From positions 1 to 21,391 of the forward strand of contig JAANSK020269047.1 of NCBI GenBank assembly GCA_011763485.2: a DNA stretch of 21,391 bases. Direction: 5' to 3'. A program made the position numbers and the translations under genes. The notes beneath the pieces are model-generated. The model was not told where the DNA came from and searched no databases. It worked only from the letters and a program-made list of their open reading frames with translations. Position 1 is the stretch's first letter, and each line of letters begins with the position of its first letter. Below, one piece after another: positions 1-8,635 of this stretch. The DNA is from Isoetes engelmannii. Taxonomy: Eukaryota; Streptophyta; Lycopodiopsida; Isoetales; Isoetaceae.

Positions 1-747
1 TGAATACTCGTATTCTTAGTATATTATTATATAAATGCAAAATTAAATAATTTGTATCGAATTTCAACATACCTTTTTTTCAAATTTAAATTATTGTATC
101 CAATTGCAACAATAAATTCCATTTTTTTTTCCTTGCACCACTAGACGTCGCGTGCGACGTCATGTGACCACGTGGCATGGACACGTGGCACGTCGCGTGC
201 GACGTATAGTTTGCCCGTTCACCACGTGACATGGCATTTCGACGTGGCTGCACCCGTGGTATGCACACGTGACACGTCGCGTGCGACGTATAGTGGGCCT
301 GTTCGCCACGTGACGTGGCATGCCGACGTGGCATAGTGGGCCCGTTCGCATCGTGACGTGGCATGCCGACGTGGCAGCACCCGTGGCATGCAGACGTGGC
401 ACGAACACGTGTTACGTCGCGTGCGACGTATGGTGAAGACGTGGCATGCCGCGCGACTGCCCGCATGCCACGTCCGCGTGCAGACGTGGCACGACGCGTG
501 GCATGCGTGGCTGCCAGGTGTGCAGGTGCGTTACACGTTGCGAGCCACGTGTGGCCGACGTCGCGACGACGTCTGCCCGACGACTGGGCGACGTCTGTGG
601 CGACGTCTGGGCCACGTCACGTGCGACGTGGGCCACGACGTGTCCCTAGCCACGTCTGGACGTCGTAGGTGCGACGCGAGTAGACGTAGCACAGACGTGG
701 CATAGACGTCGATATGGACGTTGCTAAAGGGTCAATCTCTTGTAGTG
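1..747 (-). mobile_element. CACTA (En/Spm-type) DNA transposon, one terminus and subterminal region
   Basis: Read on the minus strand, the element begins at 747 with CACTACAAGAGATTGACC. This is the canonical CACTA terminus, and it is followed by CTTTAGCAACG, a continuation often seen in plant CACTA ends. It extends leftward off the window. From about 720 to 145 it is GC-rich and crowded with ACGT-core palindromes, as expected of the subterminal region bound by the family's TnpA-type protein. Left of 140 it turns AT-rich, taken as interior. The AT-rich part carries an imperfect direct repeat, 41-72 and 83-114. The terminus cuts straight into a LINE reverse transcriptase reading frame just after FDTIP, so the insertion point is sharp. 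The expected 3-bp target duplication (CTT on the minus strand, 748-750) cannot be confirmed because the other end is outside. No transposase is in view. The terminus is seen; the class follows from family knowledge. Confidence 0.72.
145..429. repeat. ACGT-palindrome array with 43-bp units (CACTA subterminal repeats)
   Basis: The 16-mer ACGTCGCGTGCGACGT, an inverted repeat with a 2-nt centre, occurs four times without change at 145-160, 190-205, 274-289 and 414-429. Between the copies are three 43-bp units at 206-248, 290-332 and 333-375. Each starts ATAGT and ends GACGTGGC. The phrase CACCCGTGG follows twice (about 250 and 378). Degenerate ACGTGGC, CACGTG and GACGTC motifs continue to about 720. 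The array is open in several frames on both strands only because it is GC-rich and repetitive, so no gene is called. Its position directly inside a CACTA terminus suggests transposase-binding subterminal repeats. Many motifs also match plant bZIP sites (G-box, C-box). Confidence 0.8.
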
Positions 748-1385
748 AAGGGATCGTGTCAAAAGCTTTCGAAAAGTCAACAAAACAACAGTATAGGTCC
801 TGCTGGCGGGTCCTGCTGTCCTCAATTAGGGTTCTCAGAGTGAAGATGTGGTGAATGGTGGAGTGTCTGGGCCGACCTACCTGGGTTAGAGCACATACGT
901 TCGAGTCTTCTGCCCATATCGTCATCCGCTACTCAAGTATAGTAGCCGAGAGTTTTGCAAAGAGGGAGCTGTCTATGATAGTGCGGTAGTTGGCCGAGCA
1001 ATGAGCGTCACCGGCTTTGTATATAGAAACTACTCTGCTATATATAGGTCCACTACGGGGAATAGCCTTCTTACAGTGCTCTATTGAATAGTACTGTCAA
1101 GACCGGCACTATTGGACACCCAACCCATTTGAGAAGGTTCGCCTGCATGCCATCCAAGTCTGCTGCTTCCCGTTTGAGAGGCGCTGCGGGCCCATGATAT
1201 GTCTGCCTCTGTGATGACCAGTGCCAATTCCGTCTGTGGAAAAACTGGTGTCTGACCTTCCAATGGATCATAAGTCGCTGCAAGTATTGGATCCATTGCT
1301 CTGAAGTGATTTTTCTTTTTTCCAGAATGTCCTGGGATGACATTCCAGGAGGTAGAACATCTGTTGCTGGTGTTCTACGAGACAA
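748..1385 (-). pseudogene. LINE reverse transcriptase, 5' half
   Basis: Three stretches match RT as remembered from related LINEs. Near 1071-1260 are TEADISWA in one frame and AADLDGMQANLLKW in another, the region before RT motif 1. At 760-925 are WAEDSNVCALTQVGRP, HSTIHHIFTLRTLIEDSRTR and CCFVDFSKAFDTIP. The DFSKAFD motif (758-778) holds the first catalytic Asp of the palm. The frame changes between stretches show at least two indels. The open frame runs past 748 only because CACTA sequence happens to be open, so residues after FDTIP belong to the transposon. Confidence 0.78.
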
Positions 1386-1739
1386 ATCGCCTTCTTGTCC
1401 TTGAGGAACCTACAGTACTGGGCGATGGCATGGGGATATAAAGTGGGTTCAGTGACCTAGCGAAGCCAGCATTTGAATTTCTGACATTCATCATCATACC
1501 AACAGTTATGGGGGAAGGTGGTAGTCCTATTGTGCCTAAGCGAGCAACCTCTGCTAAAGCAAGCTTCCACGACCGTCATGAGGACCTGAGCCAACTGGGC
1601 TGTCTGTTGATGCAGTGTGGGAAGCTGCAGTATACCGTCCAGGTCATGCTTAACCATCTGGACATAGATCTGTGCACGTTTATAGTCCAGATGCAGCTGG
1701 GGCACTTGAGGTGTTGAGACAACGGGTGGTCGGGTGACC

Positions 1740-2403
1740 TGCAAGGCCACTTGCAAGAAAATGGCTGGTGATCAGAGTCCACTCCTTTGTCCCGACTTTG
1801 TGTTCTAATGCCGAAATGTGTAATGAGATGCAAATATTATTCCTCTGCCAGCACATAATCAACCACACTGCAGTCCACCCTAGTATCTCACCCCCTGTAT
1901 CTCCTGTCGAGTGAGTGTACTGACTGGAGGATGGCCACTGTGCCAGGCCATTATAAATAACCAAGTCAAAGATACTGCATAGCAGGAGCAACCGCCTGCC
2001 ATAACGCATAACATGATTGTCATGTGACGACCTTGGGTAAGCCCATCGAGGATTAGCTACAACACATCCTCTGCAAGTGGGTGAGACCTCGGGACCTGCT
2101 CTGTTCTTGTATGTGCATTGAAATCTCCAAGCGACATGACCTTGCCCAATTGTTTGTGCTGATGTATATCATCTAGATGGACATAGGGCTCCAGCCTGTC
2201 CACATCCGAGTGAGTACTATAGAAGTTGCTATCGGCATATGGAAAATAACATGCCGCCACGAAGAGAGGGGTGCCTTGTGTTGCACGCGCATGCACAGGT
2301 AGCGATTATTGTGTCGTTCTGTCTTGTGCAGGAAGATTGGCTGCCTCAAGGCTGTGCGGTAGTAGCAGGTAACACCCCTAGGATAGCTAGATGTTAGGAT
2401 CAT
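1740..2403 (-). pseudogene. LINE apurinic-type endonuclease domain
   Basis: The domain is spread over three frames. At 2290-2400 is a stretch containing CYYRTALRQPIFLHKTE. At 2057-2296 are VAACYFPYADSNFYS and LGDFNAHTRTEQV, where GDFNAH (2111-2128) is the Asp-Asn catalytic signature. At 1850-2009 is YGRRLLLLCSIFDLVIYNGL, and near 1760-1800 is KGVDSDHQPFSCKW, whose SDH triad sits at 1768-1776. These are the conserved blocks of the exonuclease-endonuclease-phosphatase fold used by LINEs to nick target DNA. Frame shifts between blocks make it non-functional. Confidence 0.78.
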
Positions 2404-2420
2404 CCTTTGTGCTATAAGTA

Positions 2421-3151
2421 CATGTGCTTCATTTTCCTTACTTAAATATAGTCGATCTTTTTTGCTTTCTACTAGCTTGTCTCTTGTTTCTTGCTTGTTT
2501 CTACTGCCTTGATCCTGAGCTGCAACATGATATTATACTCCCAAACGACTATGCAGCAATCCAAAATCTGTGATCTCAAATGAGACCTGTAGTTGGGGCC
2601 TTACTATTTTGAATGCTTTGATGCACCTTGTTCTAACAAGAACGCATTACTCTTTGCATGCCAATACCTTGGAGTTTGTTTCAATTATTCTTCATCGCAA
2701 TTGCAGTCAGTGCCCTTGTGAAGAGATGTTTGCTAAGTTGTTGGTCTGCGTATTCTGTCAACATCTCCACAAAAAAAGGTTTAATAGCTTGATAACACTG
2801 CATGGGAGTCTGCTGGATACACAAACAAAAAATAGTTAAGTTTCGATTTAATGCTTAAATAAAACAAGTTAAATGTCTTCACACTAGACACCAAACACAA
2901 TTAAGTTAAAAGACATTTGCCCTAACTAGTTTTTCAGACACTGTTGTTAAGTTACTGGGTAACCAAAATGTCTTCAGACATTTGTGAATATTTTAATCGT
3001 ATATTTGAAAATAAATATTTTATGAACTTTGTATTTGATAGTAAGTACATATAGTTTGTTTACAACTTTTAGAATTAAAAATAGCTTTTTTGTTGTCTAA
3101 TTTATGACTTAGTTGAATGATAATTAAAGATCTTAGGATGCAGTTGTATGT
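2421..3151. other. AT-rich stretch without a recognised gene
   Basis: There is an 89-codon open frame on the plus strand at 2570-2839. It has no recognisable domain, and its amino-acid composition is ordinary for chance translation. Near 2860-2990 the phrase around AAATGTCTTC occurs twice, with an inverted AAGACATTTG between, which suggests minor repeat debris. No RNA gene or promoter is supported. Confidence 0.5.
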
Positions 3152-3190
3152 CACTACAAAAAATTGTCATTCGCTTCGAACGACAAGTTT
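3152..3190 (+). mobile_element. Possible second CACTA-type terminus
   Basis: CACTACAAAAAATTGTC at 3152-3168 has the form of a plant CACTA terminus reading rightward. It is followed at 3166-3188 by a small hairpin with arms TTGTC.TTCG and CGAA.GACAA around CTT. It differs from the terminus at 747 after the first eight bases and points the opposite way, so the two are not ends of one element. No matching right end (TTTTTTGTAGTG) was found downstream in this window, so this may be a relic end or a coincidence. Confidence 0.35.
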
Positions 3191-3427
3191 AAAACTTATC
3201 TTTCAAGTAAACGGTGGAGGCACCATTCAAATTTAACATTTGTTGTAGGGGGCGGCTGGACGGCAAAATGCAGACCTCGATTATAGTTATGTGTTACAAA
3301 GAGGGTCGGCTTTATATATTAAAGGAATGGGTTACGGATTAACATTGGCAGAGGGCTTAATGGCGGGCCTTGGTTTTTTAAATGGAATAAGGTTGTCATG
3401 TTGGTCGATTATAATCATCTGAATTCA

Positions 3428-3590
3428 TGTTGCTGCTGCAGTGTGGGGAGCTACAGTATTCCCTCCAGGTCATGTCAATCATCTGGGCATAAGTCTCTGC
3501 CTGGTCGTAGTCCAGGTGCAGCTGGGACACACGGGTGTTGAGGTAATGCATTCGTGGACAGCCTGCCATTTCACGTTGGCCTTCATTTTT
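3428..3590 (-). mobile_element. Second fragment of the same LINE family (linker region)
   Basis: The segment 3437-3542 aligns almost without gaps to 1611-1718 of the larger LINE copy. Both share TGCAGTGTGG at the left and GTGTTGAG at the right, and their translations agree (SQLHLDYDQAETYAQM against PQLHLDYKRAQIYVQM). It is the stretch just after the endonuclease domain. Only about 110-160 bp remains and it is not functional. The flanks do not continue the LINE, so later insertions or deletions cut it. Confidence 0.75.
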
Positions 3591-3796
3591 TCTCATTCTA
3601 GATGCTTCTAGAATAGAAAGGGAGTTGATTGTTCTCTATGCTCACCCTCAAAAAGATGTAGGCTGAAAGAAAGAAATTTCATCATCTTGTGGATCATGAT
3701 TATCCTCTGAGCCTCAATCCTGCCTGTGCATTTATATTTTTCTTTCATCTTGTATTTTTGATAAAGTTTGACGTCCTTCAAAAACAAATTGCCATA

Positions 3797-3832
3797 GAAT
3801 CTCTGCTTTGCGTAAAGGCAAAGCAGAGATTC
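3797..3832. repeat. Perfect 15-bp inverted repeat (hairpin)
   Basis: GAATCTCTGCTTTGC (3797-3811) and its exact reverse complement (3818-3832) are separated by the six bases GTAAAG. A weaker inverted repeat, CAAGTC/GACTTG, lies just downstream near 3870-3890. The 111-codon minus-strand frame covering 3608-3943 has no recognisable domain and reads through this hairpin, so it is not called as a gene. Confidence 0.85.
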
Positions 3833-3898
3833 ACTCACGTGTGAATCTTTATTAATGATTATAAAGATGTCAAGTCCTTTAATTGACTTGAGGCCATC

Positions 3899-4065
3899 TC
3901 TAAAGGAACTGAGATGAAAGACATCTAAAGGAACTGAGGCCATTCCTAAATAAATTGGTCTGAACAGCTCTAAAGGAACTGAGATAAAAGACCTCTAAAG
4001 GAGCTGATGTCATTCCTAAATGAACTGGAATGAATATCTCTAAAAGAATTGAGATGAATGACCTC
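3899..4065. repeat. 70-bp tandem repeat, about 2.4 copies
   Basis: Units begin TCTAAAGGAACTGAGAT at 3899 and 3969, and with a variant at 4039, giving an exact 70-bp period. Each unit is itself compound, because the TCTAAAGGA phrase recurs 25 bp into the unit. No coding potential is apparent. Confidence 0.88.
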
Positions 4066-4285
4066 AGTAGACAGCTAGTAATGGATGCTGAGTGATCTTA
4101 AGCATGAGGAATACAGTAAAACAGCTGGAGAAAGAGCTTGTGAAAGCTAGTGCGGAGTATTTGACATGCATTATTGTTGGATTTACGATGCCTGAGATTG
4201 CTTGAGCATGCATGATTAATTATTTGTATAAAGTTTATTCCTTATGTTCAAATAGTTAAATACTTTCTAATGAGGAGCAAATTAT

Positions 4286-4399
4286 CTTTCTTGATCAAGT
4301 TAATTGGTGATATTTAACTTGAAAGACTTGAAAGGGTTTACTTTCTTGTTCAAGTTAAATGGTGATATTTAACTTGACGAACTGGAAATAGCTTACTTT
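4286..4399. repeat. 55-bp tandem duplication
   Basis: CTTTCTTGATCAAGTTAA at 4286 and CTTTCTTGTTCAAGTTAA at 4341 start two 55-bp units that share GGTGATATTTAACTTGA. A third start, CTTTCTTT, is seen at 4396. The unit is unrelated to the arrays on either side. Confidence 0.85.
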
Positions 4400-4550
4400 C
4401 TTTCTTAACATGGAGGATCAAGAAAGGGCTGGGAATGCTACTACTGCTCAAGTGAGGGACGTCTACTTGATGGATCAGTATGTAGATTTTTTTGTTCAAG
4501 TGCAGACCCTGCCTTGAAGGATCAGAAAAAAGAACAATTCCAGAGGGATT

Positions 4551-4710
4551 AGTAATAACTCTCAAGGATAGATGGTATGGATTACCAGCCTTGGAGAGGG
4601 GATCAGTAATAACTCTCAACGATAGATGATATGAATTATCAGCTTTGGAGAGGGGATACGTGATAACTGGCAAGGACAGATGGTAAGACTACTAGTCTTG
4701 GCGAGGAGAC
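4551..4710. repeat. 54-bp tandem repeat, about three copies
   Basis: Units start at 4551, 4605 and 4659 with AGTAATAACTCTCAA or close variants and contain TTGGAGAGGGGAT. The period is a multiple of three. On the minus strand it therefore gives an 18-residue peptide repeat around VITDPLSKAGNPYHLSLR within an open frame at 4350-4673. No domain is recognised, and the frame may be open only because of the repeat. Confidence 0.87.
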
Positions 4711-5288
4711 AAGAAAATCTTTCAAAGCAGATAGTCAGATGACTAGTTTCGGGAAACATTTGTTGTTTTCTTTCAAGTTGATTGACGATCGAGGTCGATC
4801 AATTGTAAGAAAGAAAGGATTGATATGGTGCTCAGAAGAGTGGCCTTACATGGAACAATCTTTATTGAATATGATCAAGTGAGAAAGCCGTCAACTGTGT
4901 CTAAGCCTTGATACTAAGAGTAAATAAACCTTGACCTTTATCTAAATGGTAAAAGGCAAAAAAAAGTGTTCTTATCTATAAAAAGAAGGACAACTTTGAG
5001 AAGCAATATCTTCGCAACCACAACTTAGAATTGGACGAACCTTTACCTTCTGGAAAGGCCTTAAAGTCTAGTTTCCAGACTGGGCTTATTTATCTGTAGA
5101 TTCCTTACGATCTGAGAGATATGCTCAGAAAGGCGCATAGGGATCTAAGCTGACCGCACAACTAGTTCTGCATCTTTCTATGTTTCTCTTCCAGCTTCGA
5201 TATCCTAATCTTATCTTGTAGTATTTTCTTTATCTTCTTGCTTGATCATATCAATAAGAGAAGTTCATGTAACACCAGTGGTTGGTGG
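4711..5288 (+). other. Non-coding stretch with a possible TATA promoter
   Basis: TATAAAAA at 4977-4984 is a good plant TATA box reading rightward. The sequence after it, to about 5280, has no open frame of note. A long-terminal-repeat or similar promoter-bearing remnant is conceivable, but no terminal dinucleotides, second copy or primer site was found. Only the TATA box is seen. Confidence 0.25.
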
Positions 5289-5961
5289 CTAGAAAGAGCG
5301 CATTCGTATCCAGTCATGTAGAATGGGAGCTTGACTTGGTGGCATCTTTTCCAGTGAATCTGGTTGGGTGGTAAATTGAGCATCCAATGATGTTTTTCTT
5401 TTTACTAACTTGATGTTTTGCAGGTTAAGATCCTCATTCATATCAGAGCATCCCCGACGAATACCACGACCAAGTGGGAAAACCTCTGATGGCTCACCAT
5501 GAAAGAGAACATGACATTTGATGTTAACTGCTGTCCGAATCCCAATCTGAGAATACATAAGCGCATGAACTCCCAGCTAACACTGTCATATGCCTTTTCA
5601 AATTCAAGTTTAAGGTACAACATAGGATGATGTTGCCGACGTGCCCAATAGATTCCTTCATATGCAGCAGCCGCATTATCAAGAAATGAAATCTCCTGGC
5701 CCATACTAAGCATCTTCGACTGTAAAGATACCCACAAGGTAGCTCTTTGATGAGGCCTGTTATGAGCATATAAATTGACAAGACCATGCCGGACTCCATG
5801 TTCTTGGGGGTATCACCATTGTAAGTCGTATGTACCATGTGCGTGGATGATAAGGGCTTTTTTGTTGTCCATTGTATCGTATATTTTTGAATAAGGTTAT
5901 TTGGTTTTGAATCCATATTCGTACAACTAGGGGTCGGCATTGGTGAGATTGAACTTCTCAT
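5289..5961 (-). mobile_element. Decayed L1-type LINE, reverse transcriptase fragment
   Basis: The minus strand reads EGIYWARRQHHPMLYLKL followed by FEKAYDSVSWEFM (5573-5602 encodes FEKAYDSVSW). This is the plant L1 form of RT motif A with the catalytic Asp. Farther on (5289-5520), in another frame, HGEPSEVFPLGRGIRRGC resembles the motif B region (usually RGxRQGCPL). Upstream of motif A, NLYAHNRPHQ recalls the stretch before the RT core. The catalytic FADD block is not seen, and frames change several times. The RT is of a different style from that at 758-925, so at least two LINE lineages are present. Confidence 0.75.
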
Positions 5962-6337
5962 ATGGCAGGAGATGGGGTTAATCTTCTAATTTCTAGCTAA
6001 GAAGGAGTTGGGTCACTTTGCATTTTAAGTAGTTCTTGGAAGATCATAGATTCATAGCTCAACTATAAAAGTCTTTGAATTATATGTTAACATAAGATCA
6101 TGAAAACCTTTTCAACGCATACTCATACTGAACAATCATTCTTTGACTCTTTAGCGCGCTTTATTATATTATCCACAATTCCTTTGCAATATTCATACGA
6201 TAAGGGGAATGCCATGCATTAAGATATGTTTTGTATTTATACGAGAAGGATTATTGATACTACAAAAAAATATCACATAAATACGATATGGTGTATACAA
6301 AAGCTGGAAACATTAGAACATATTATATGGAGTTTTC

Positions 6338-6595
6338 TTAGAGAAATTCCGTATATGAAGGGCATTTTGTGAACCCAAAATAAGGCCCACATGGTGTATC
6401 CATATATAGAGAGCTAACACCCTCGGGTCCATGTTCCTGCCACAAGATAAAAGCCCATTGGCCAAAGCGATCCACCACAGGGAAAGTGACTGACAATGAA
6501 GGTTGCCAAGTTATAATGACTCCTGCATTAGTTGAATCAGTTGCTGCCACCAACACATGAAAGCGAGGACCGATCATATCCATAAGCCTTGACAC
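6338..6595 (-). pseudogene. Possible LINE endonuclease fragment upstream of the L1-type RT
   Basis: The 85-residue minus-strand frame contains VIITWQPSLSVTFPVVDR and FGQWAFILWQEHGPEGV. This resembles the plant L1 ORF2 block where the endonuclease has a GG-hydrophobic-AW segment followed by a partner strand. It lies upstream of the RT fragment at 5289-5961 on the same strand, as expected for ORF2. The catalytic His and Asp motifs were not found, so the call rests on position and a loose pattern. Confidence 0.38.
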
Positions 6596-6658
6596 ATTTC
6601 CCTTGCGGCATTTGTGTTCTTATCCAGCTTAGAAAGATAAAAGGGTATCCGACTCCTC

Positions 6659-8441
6659 TTAAGGGGGGAAGAGGCCACCCCCTAAACATTCCAAGAGGTT
6701 AACCACATTGATTTTCTGAAGGGGTTGGATCGAGCTGGTGCCTCTAGAGTGGCAGTGATAGTCTTCTCTACTTGATACAAACTTGATGTTGTGCCTTAGC
6801 ATTTTCAACCATATCAGCCCATTGAAGTGGGGAGAAATAGCCACTACGGAGACTGATGGGAGACCCTTGAATCATGCTGCGGTGGAAGTTGAGACACTCC
6901 GGAGTTAAGGCCTTTCGCCATCTTGCGAGCTTGGCGAAAAGCAGGTGGATGTTTAGGCGAAGGGTGGACACCTCGACGACCAATACCCATGTACTAATTA
7001 TGAGCCTCTTCTGCTTGTTCTTGTATCTTTCGAATCCCTACCAACCTCTGCAAACACTGATCAGGAATAGATGAAGAAGAAATTGCCACCTGGCTAGCAA
7101 CGAAAGAGTTTGCAAGTGGTTCCGTGACATTCATGGACGTGGAGGCTATAGCAGGGTGAGAGCATGCTAGGGTGTGCCAAAAAAAGTATCTAAAAGGTAG
7201 GTTGTGAGTACTTTTTCTGCAAGTACCTAATTGATATTAAAAGTACCTAAATCAAAGCTATTAATAAATATTTTTGCTTCATGATTGAGAGTAATAGAAG
7301 GACGATGTCTTAGAGTACTTTTCATATCACCCATTATCACGAACATGAAGTAATATCACCATATGTGAGTACCCAGTGGGTATTTTAGGTAGGTTCCAAA
7401 AGTGGTACACCCTAGCATGCTCAGTTGTAGTAGCAGCACGAGGAGCAACGGATGCATGAGCCAAGTATTGAAGTCTAAGAGGTCTGCGGTACTGGGTAAA
7501 AGCAGGTGCCTCAGGGAACATGAAAACCAGCTCAGGGCCATTGATTAAGCGCAACTTGAAAGAAAAACCATGGTACCACTTTGGACAACAACTGTCTTTG
7601 ACAGATCACAATCAATGGTTCTATCAATGGTTCTTACAACACAAATCTTGATAAAGCCATTTGTGATAGAGTGTTTTAAGATGCAATCCAATCTCATAGC
7701 ATCTCTATAGGAAAGTTCTCAATGGCTATTCAACATGGGGCACACAAAGCCTCTGGTTTGCCTGGAAAAGAACTAAGCACATATTGTGAATACAAAAGAA
7801 AATGCCTCCACAGAGGGTCAGCAACACATTCAATGAGTTGGGTGGCTGGCTCAGGCGAACCAAACATGCGAAGAAAACACCACTGGCTTTTTGCTACTAG
7901 CTTGATGGATTGATAAGCTGGAAGACCCAGCTTACGAAGATGCCCAGATAACCAGGACCCCATACGTTTCAAAATCTAAAATTGGGCCAGTGAAGTGGCA
8001 TACCATTGAGCATGCAACAAGCTGCTCCACATGACGCCAATGGGCCTAATGACTAGTCTGCATGACTGGTGACCCAAAGCGCTCAAAGGCTGATCGACAC
8101 TCCTGCACTTCATAGAAGATCTCCTTTAGTGGGAGTTGGGCATCTATGGAATCCTGCTTAGTATACAATTGCTAAAGATAGGACACCACCTCCTTCTGGT
8201 TGTTATCCATCATGGTGGATATAGCTTTTGACATGCGAGAGGATGTGGCAGGAGATGATAATCTTTTGCACAACCACTCAAGAAAGTGAACAGCTATGAC
8301 TTGAGCAACAATGTCGATGACTTCCAAAGGATAGAAGCTACTATAGGCAAAGGTGCAACAACAGAAGATGCAGTTCCAGAAGCAGATGTCGACAATGTAA
8401 TCAACTGCGACGTTCCCCGTGAATATACAGTATAAATACAT
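6659..8441 (-). pseudogene. Degenerate coding-like region, unrecognised (possible LINE ORF1)
   Basis: Several minus-strand frames have protein-like composition. One at 6768-6983 contains LNIHLLFAKLARWRKALTPE. One at 7730-7972 contains WLSGHLRKLGLPAYQSIKL and FGSPEPATQLIECVADPLW. A stretch around 8050-8220 reads MDNNQKEVVSYL, a stop, then DSIDAQLPLKEIFYEVQECR. They share strand and rough spacing with the L1-type ORF2 debris to the left, so an ORF1 or nucleic-acid-binding protein of the same element is plausible. No zinc knuckle or other diagnostic motif is visible. Stops, frame changes and the MITE at 7168-7414 interrupt it. Confidence 0.3.
7168..7414. mobile_element. hAT-like MITE with 20-bp inverted ends
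   Basis: GAGCATGCTAGGGTGTGCCA at 7160-7179 is matched by its reverse complement at 7403-7422 with one mismatch. If the ends are taken as TAGGGTGTG and its complement, the element is 247 bp and is bounded on both sides by GCATGC (7162-7167, 7415-7420). Inverted similarity continues loosely inward (CTAAAA, GTACTT). TAGGG ends are typical of many hAT non-autonomous elements, whose target duplications are 8 bp. Only six bases repeat directly here, and they are palindromic, so the exact boundary is uncertain. The interior is AT-rich with no ORF. Confidence 0.68.
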
Positions 8442-8635
8442 ATATTATATGGCCACGTCATTATACAAGTCGTCCTAAACGACCTGTATATGGGTATCAG
8501 ACCACACCTAGACGGGGCGCGCACAAGTTATTTACATAACTTCTGCCATCTAAGGTATGGGATACCATTTTACACATGGACATCCACCTCATAAAGGTGT
8601 ATAGCCATGTGGCAACGTAGCATTGGAGCAAAAGT
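8442..8635. other. Short non-coding stretch
   Basis: No gene, repeat or RNA is recognised here. Confidence 0.4.

Larger units (their letters stand above)
748..2420 (-). mobile_element. Decayed APE-type LINE (non-LTR retrotransposon), endonuclease to mid-RT
   Basis: Read right to left, fragments follow the order endonuclease, linker, reverse transcriptase. Several frames are used and stops intervene, so the copy is dead. The left side is cut by the CACTA insertion at 747, so RT motifs after the first catalytic Asp are missing from the window. The linker at about 1457-1756 includes CWYDDEC, the type of motif found between endonuclease and RT in many LINEs. The right limit is uncertain: recognisable protein similarity fades near 2400. 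The clade was not determined; this is not the plant L1 style seen at 5289-5961. The same family left a second fragment at 3428-3590. Confidence 0.8.

Noticed and set aside
86-705. Several overlapping open frames on both strands in the GC-rich block
   Set aside because: They arise from the ACGT repeat array: all frames are open together, the composition is low-complexity (His, Arg, Thr, Val) and no domain is recognisable.
6250-6275. ACTACAAAAAAATATCAC as a third CACTA terminus
   Set aside because: The leading CACTA is missing (TACTA), and no partner end or duplication is present.
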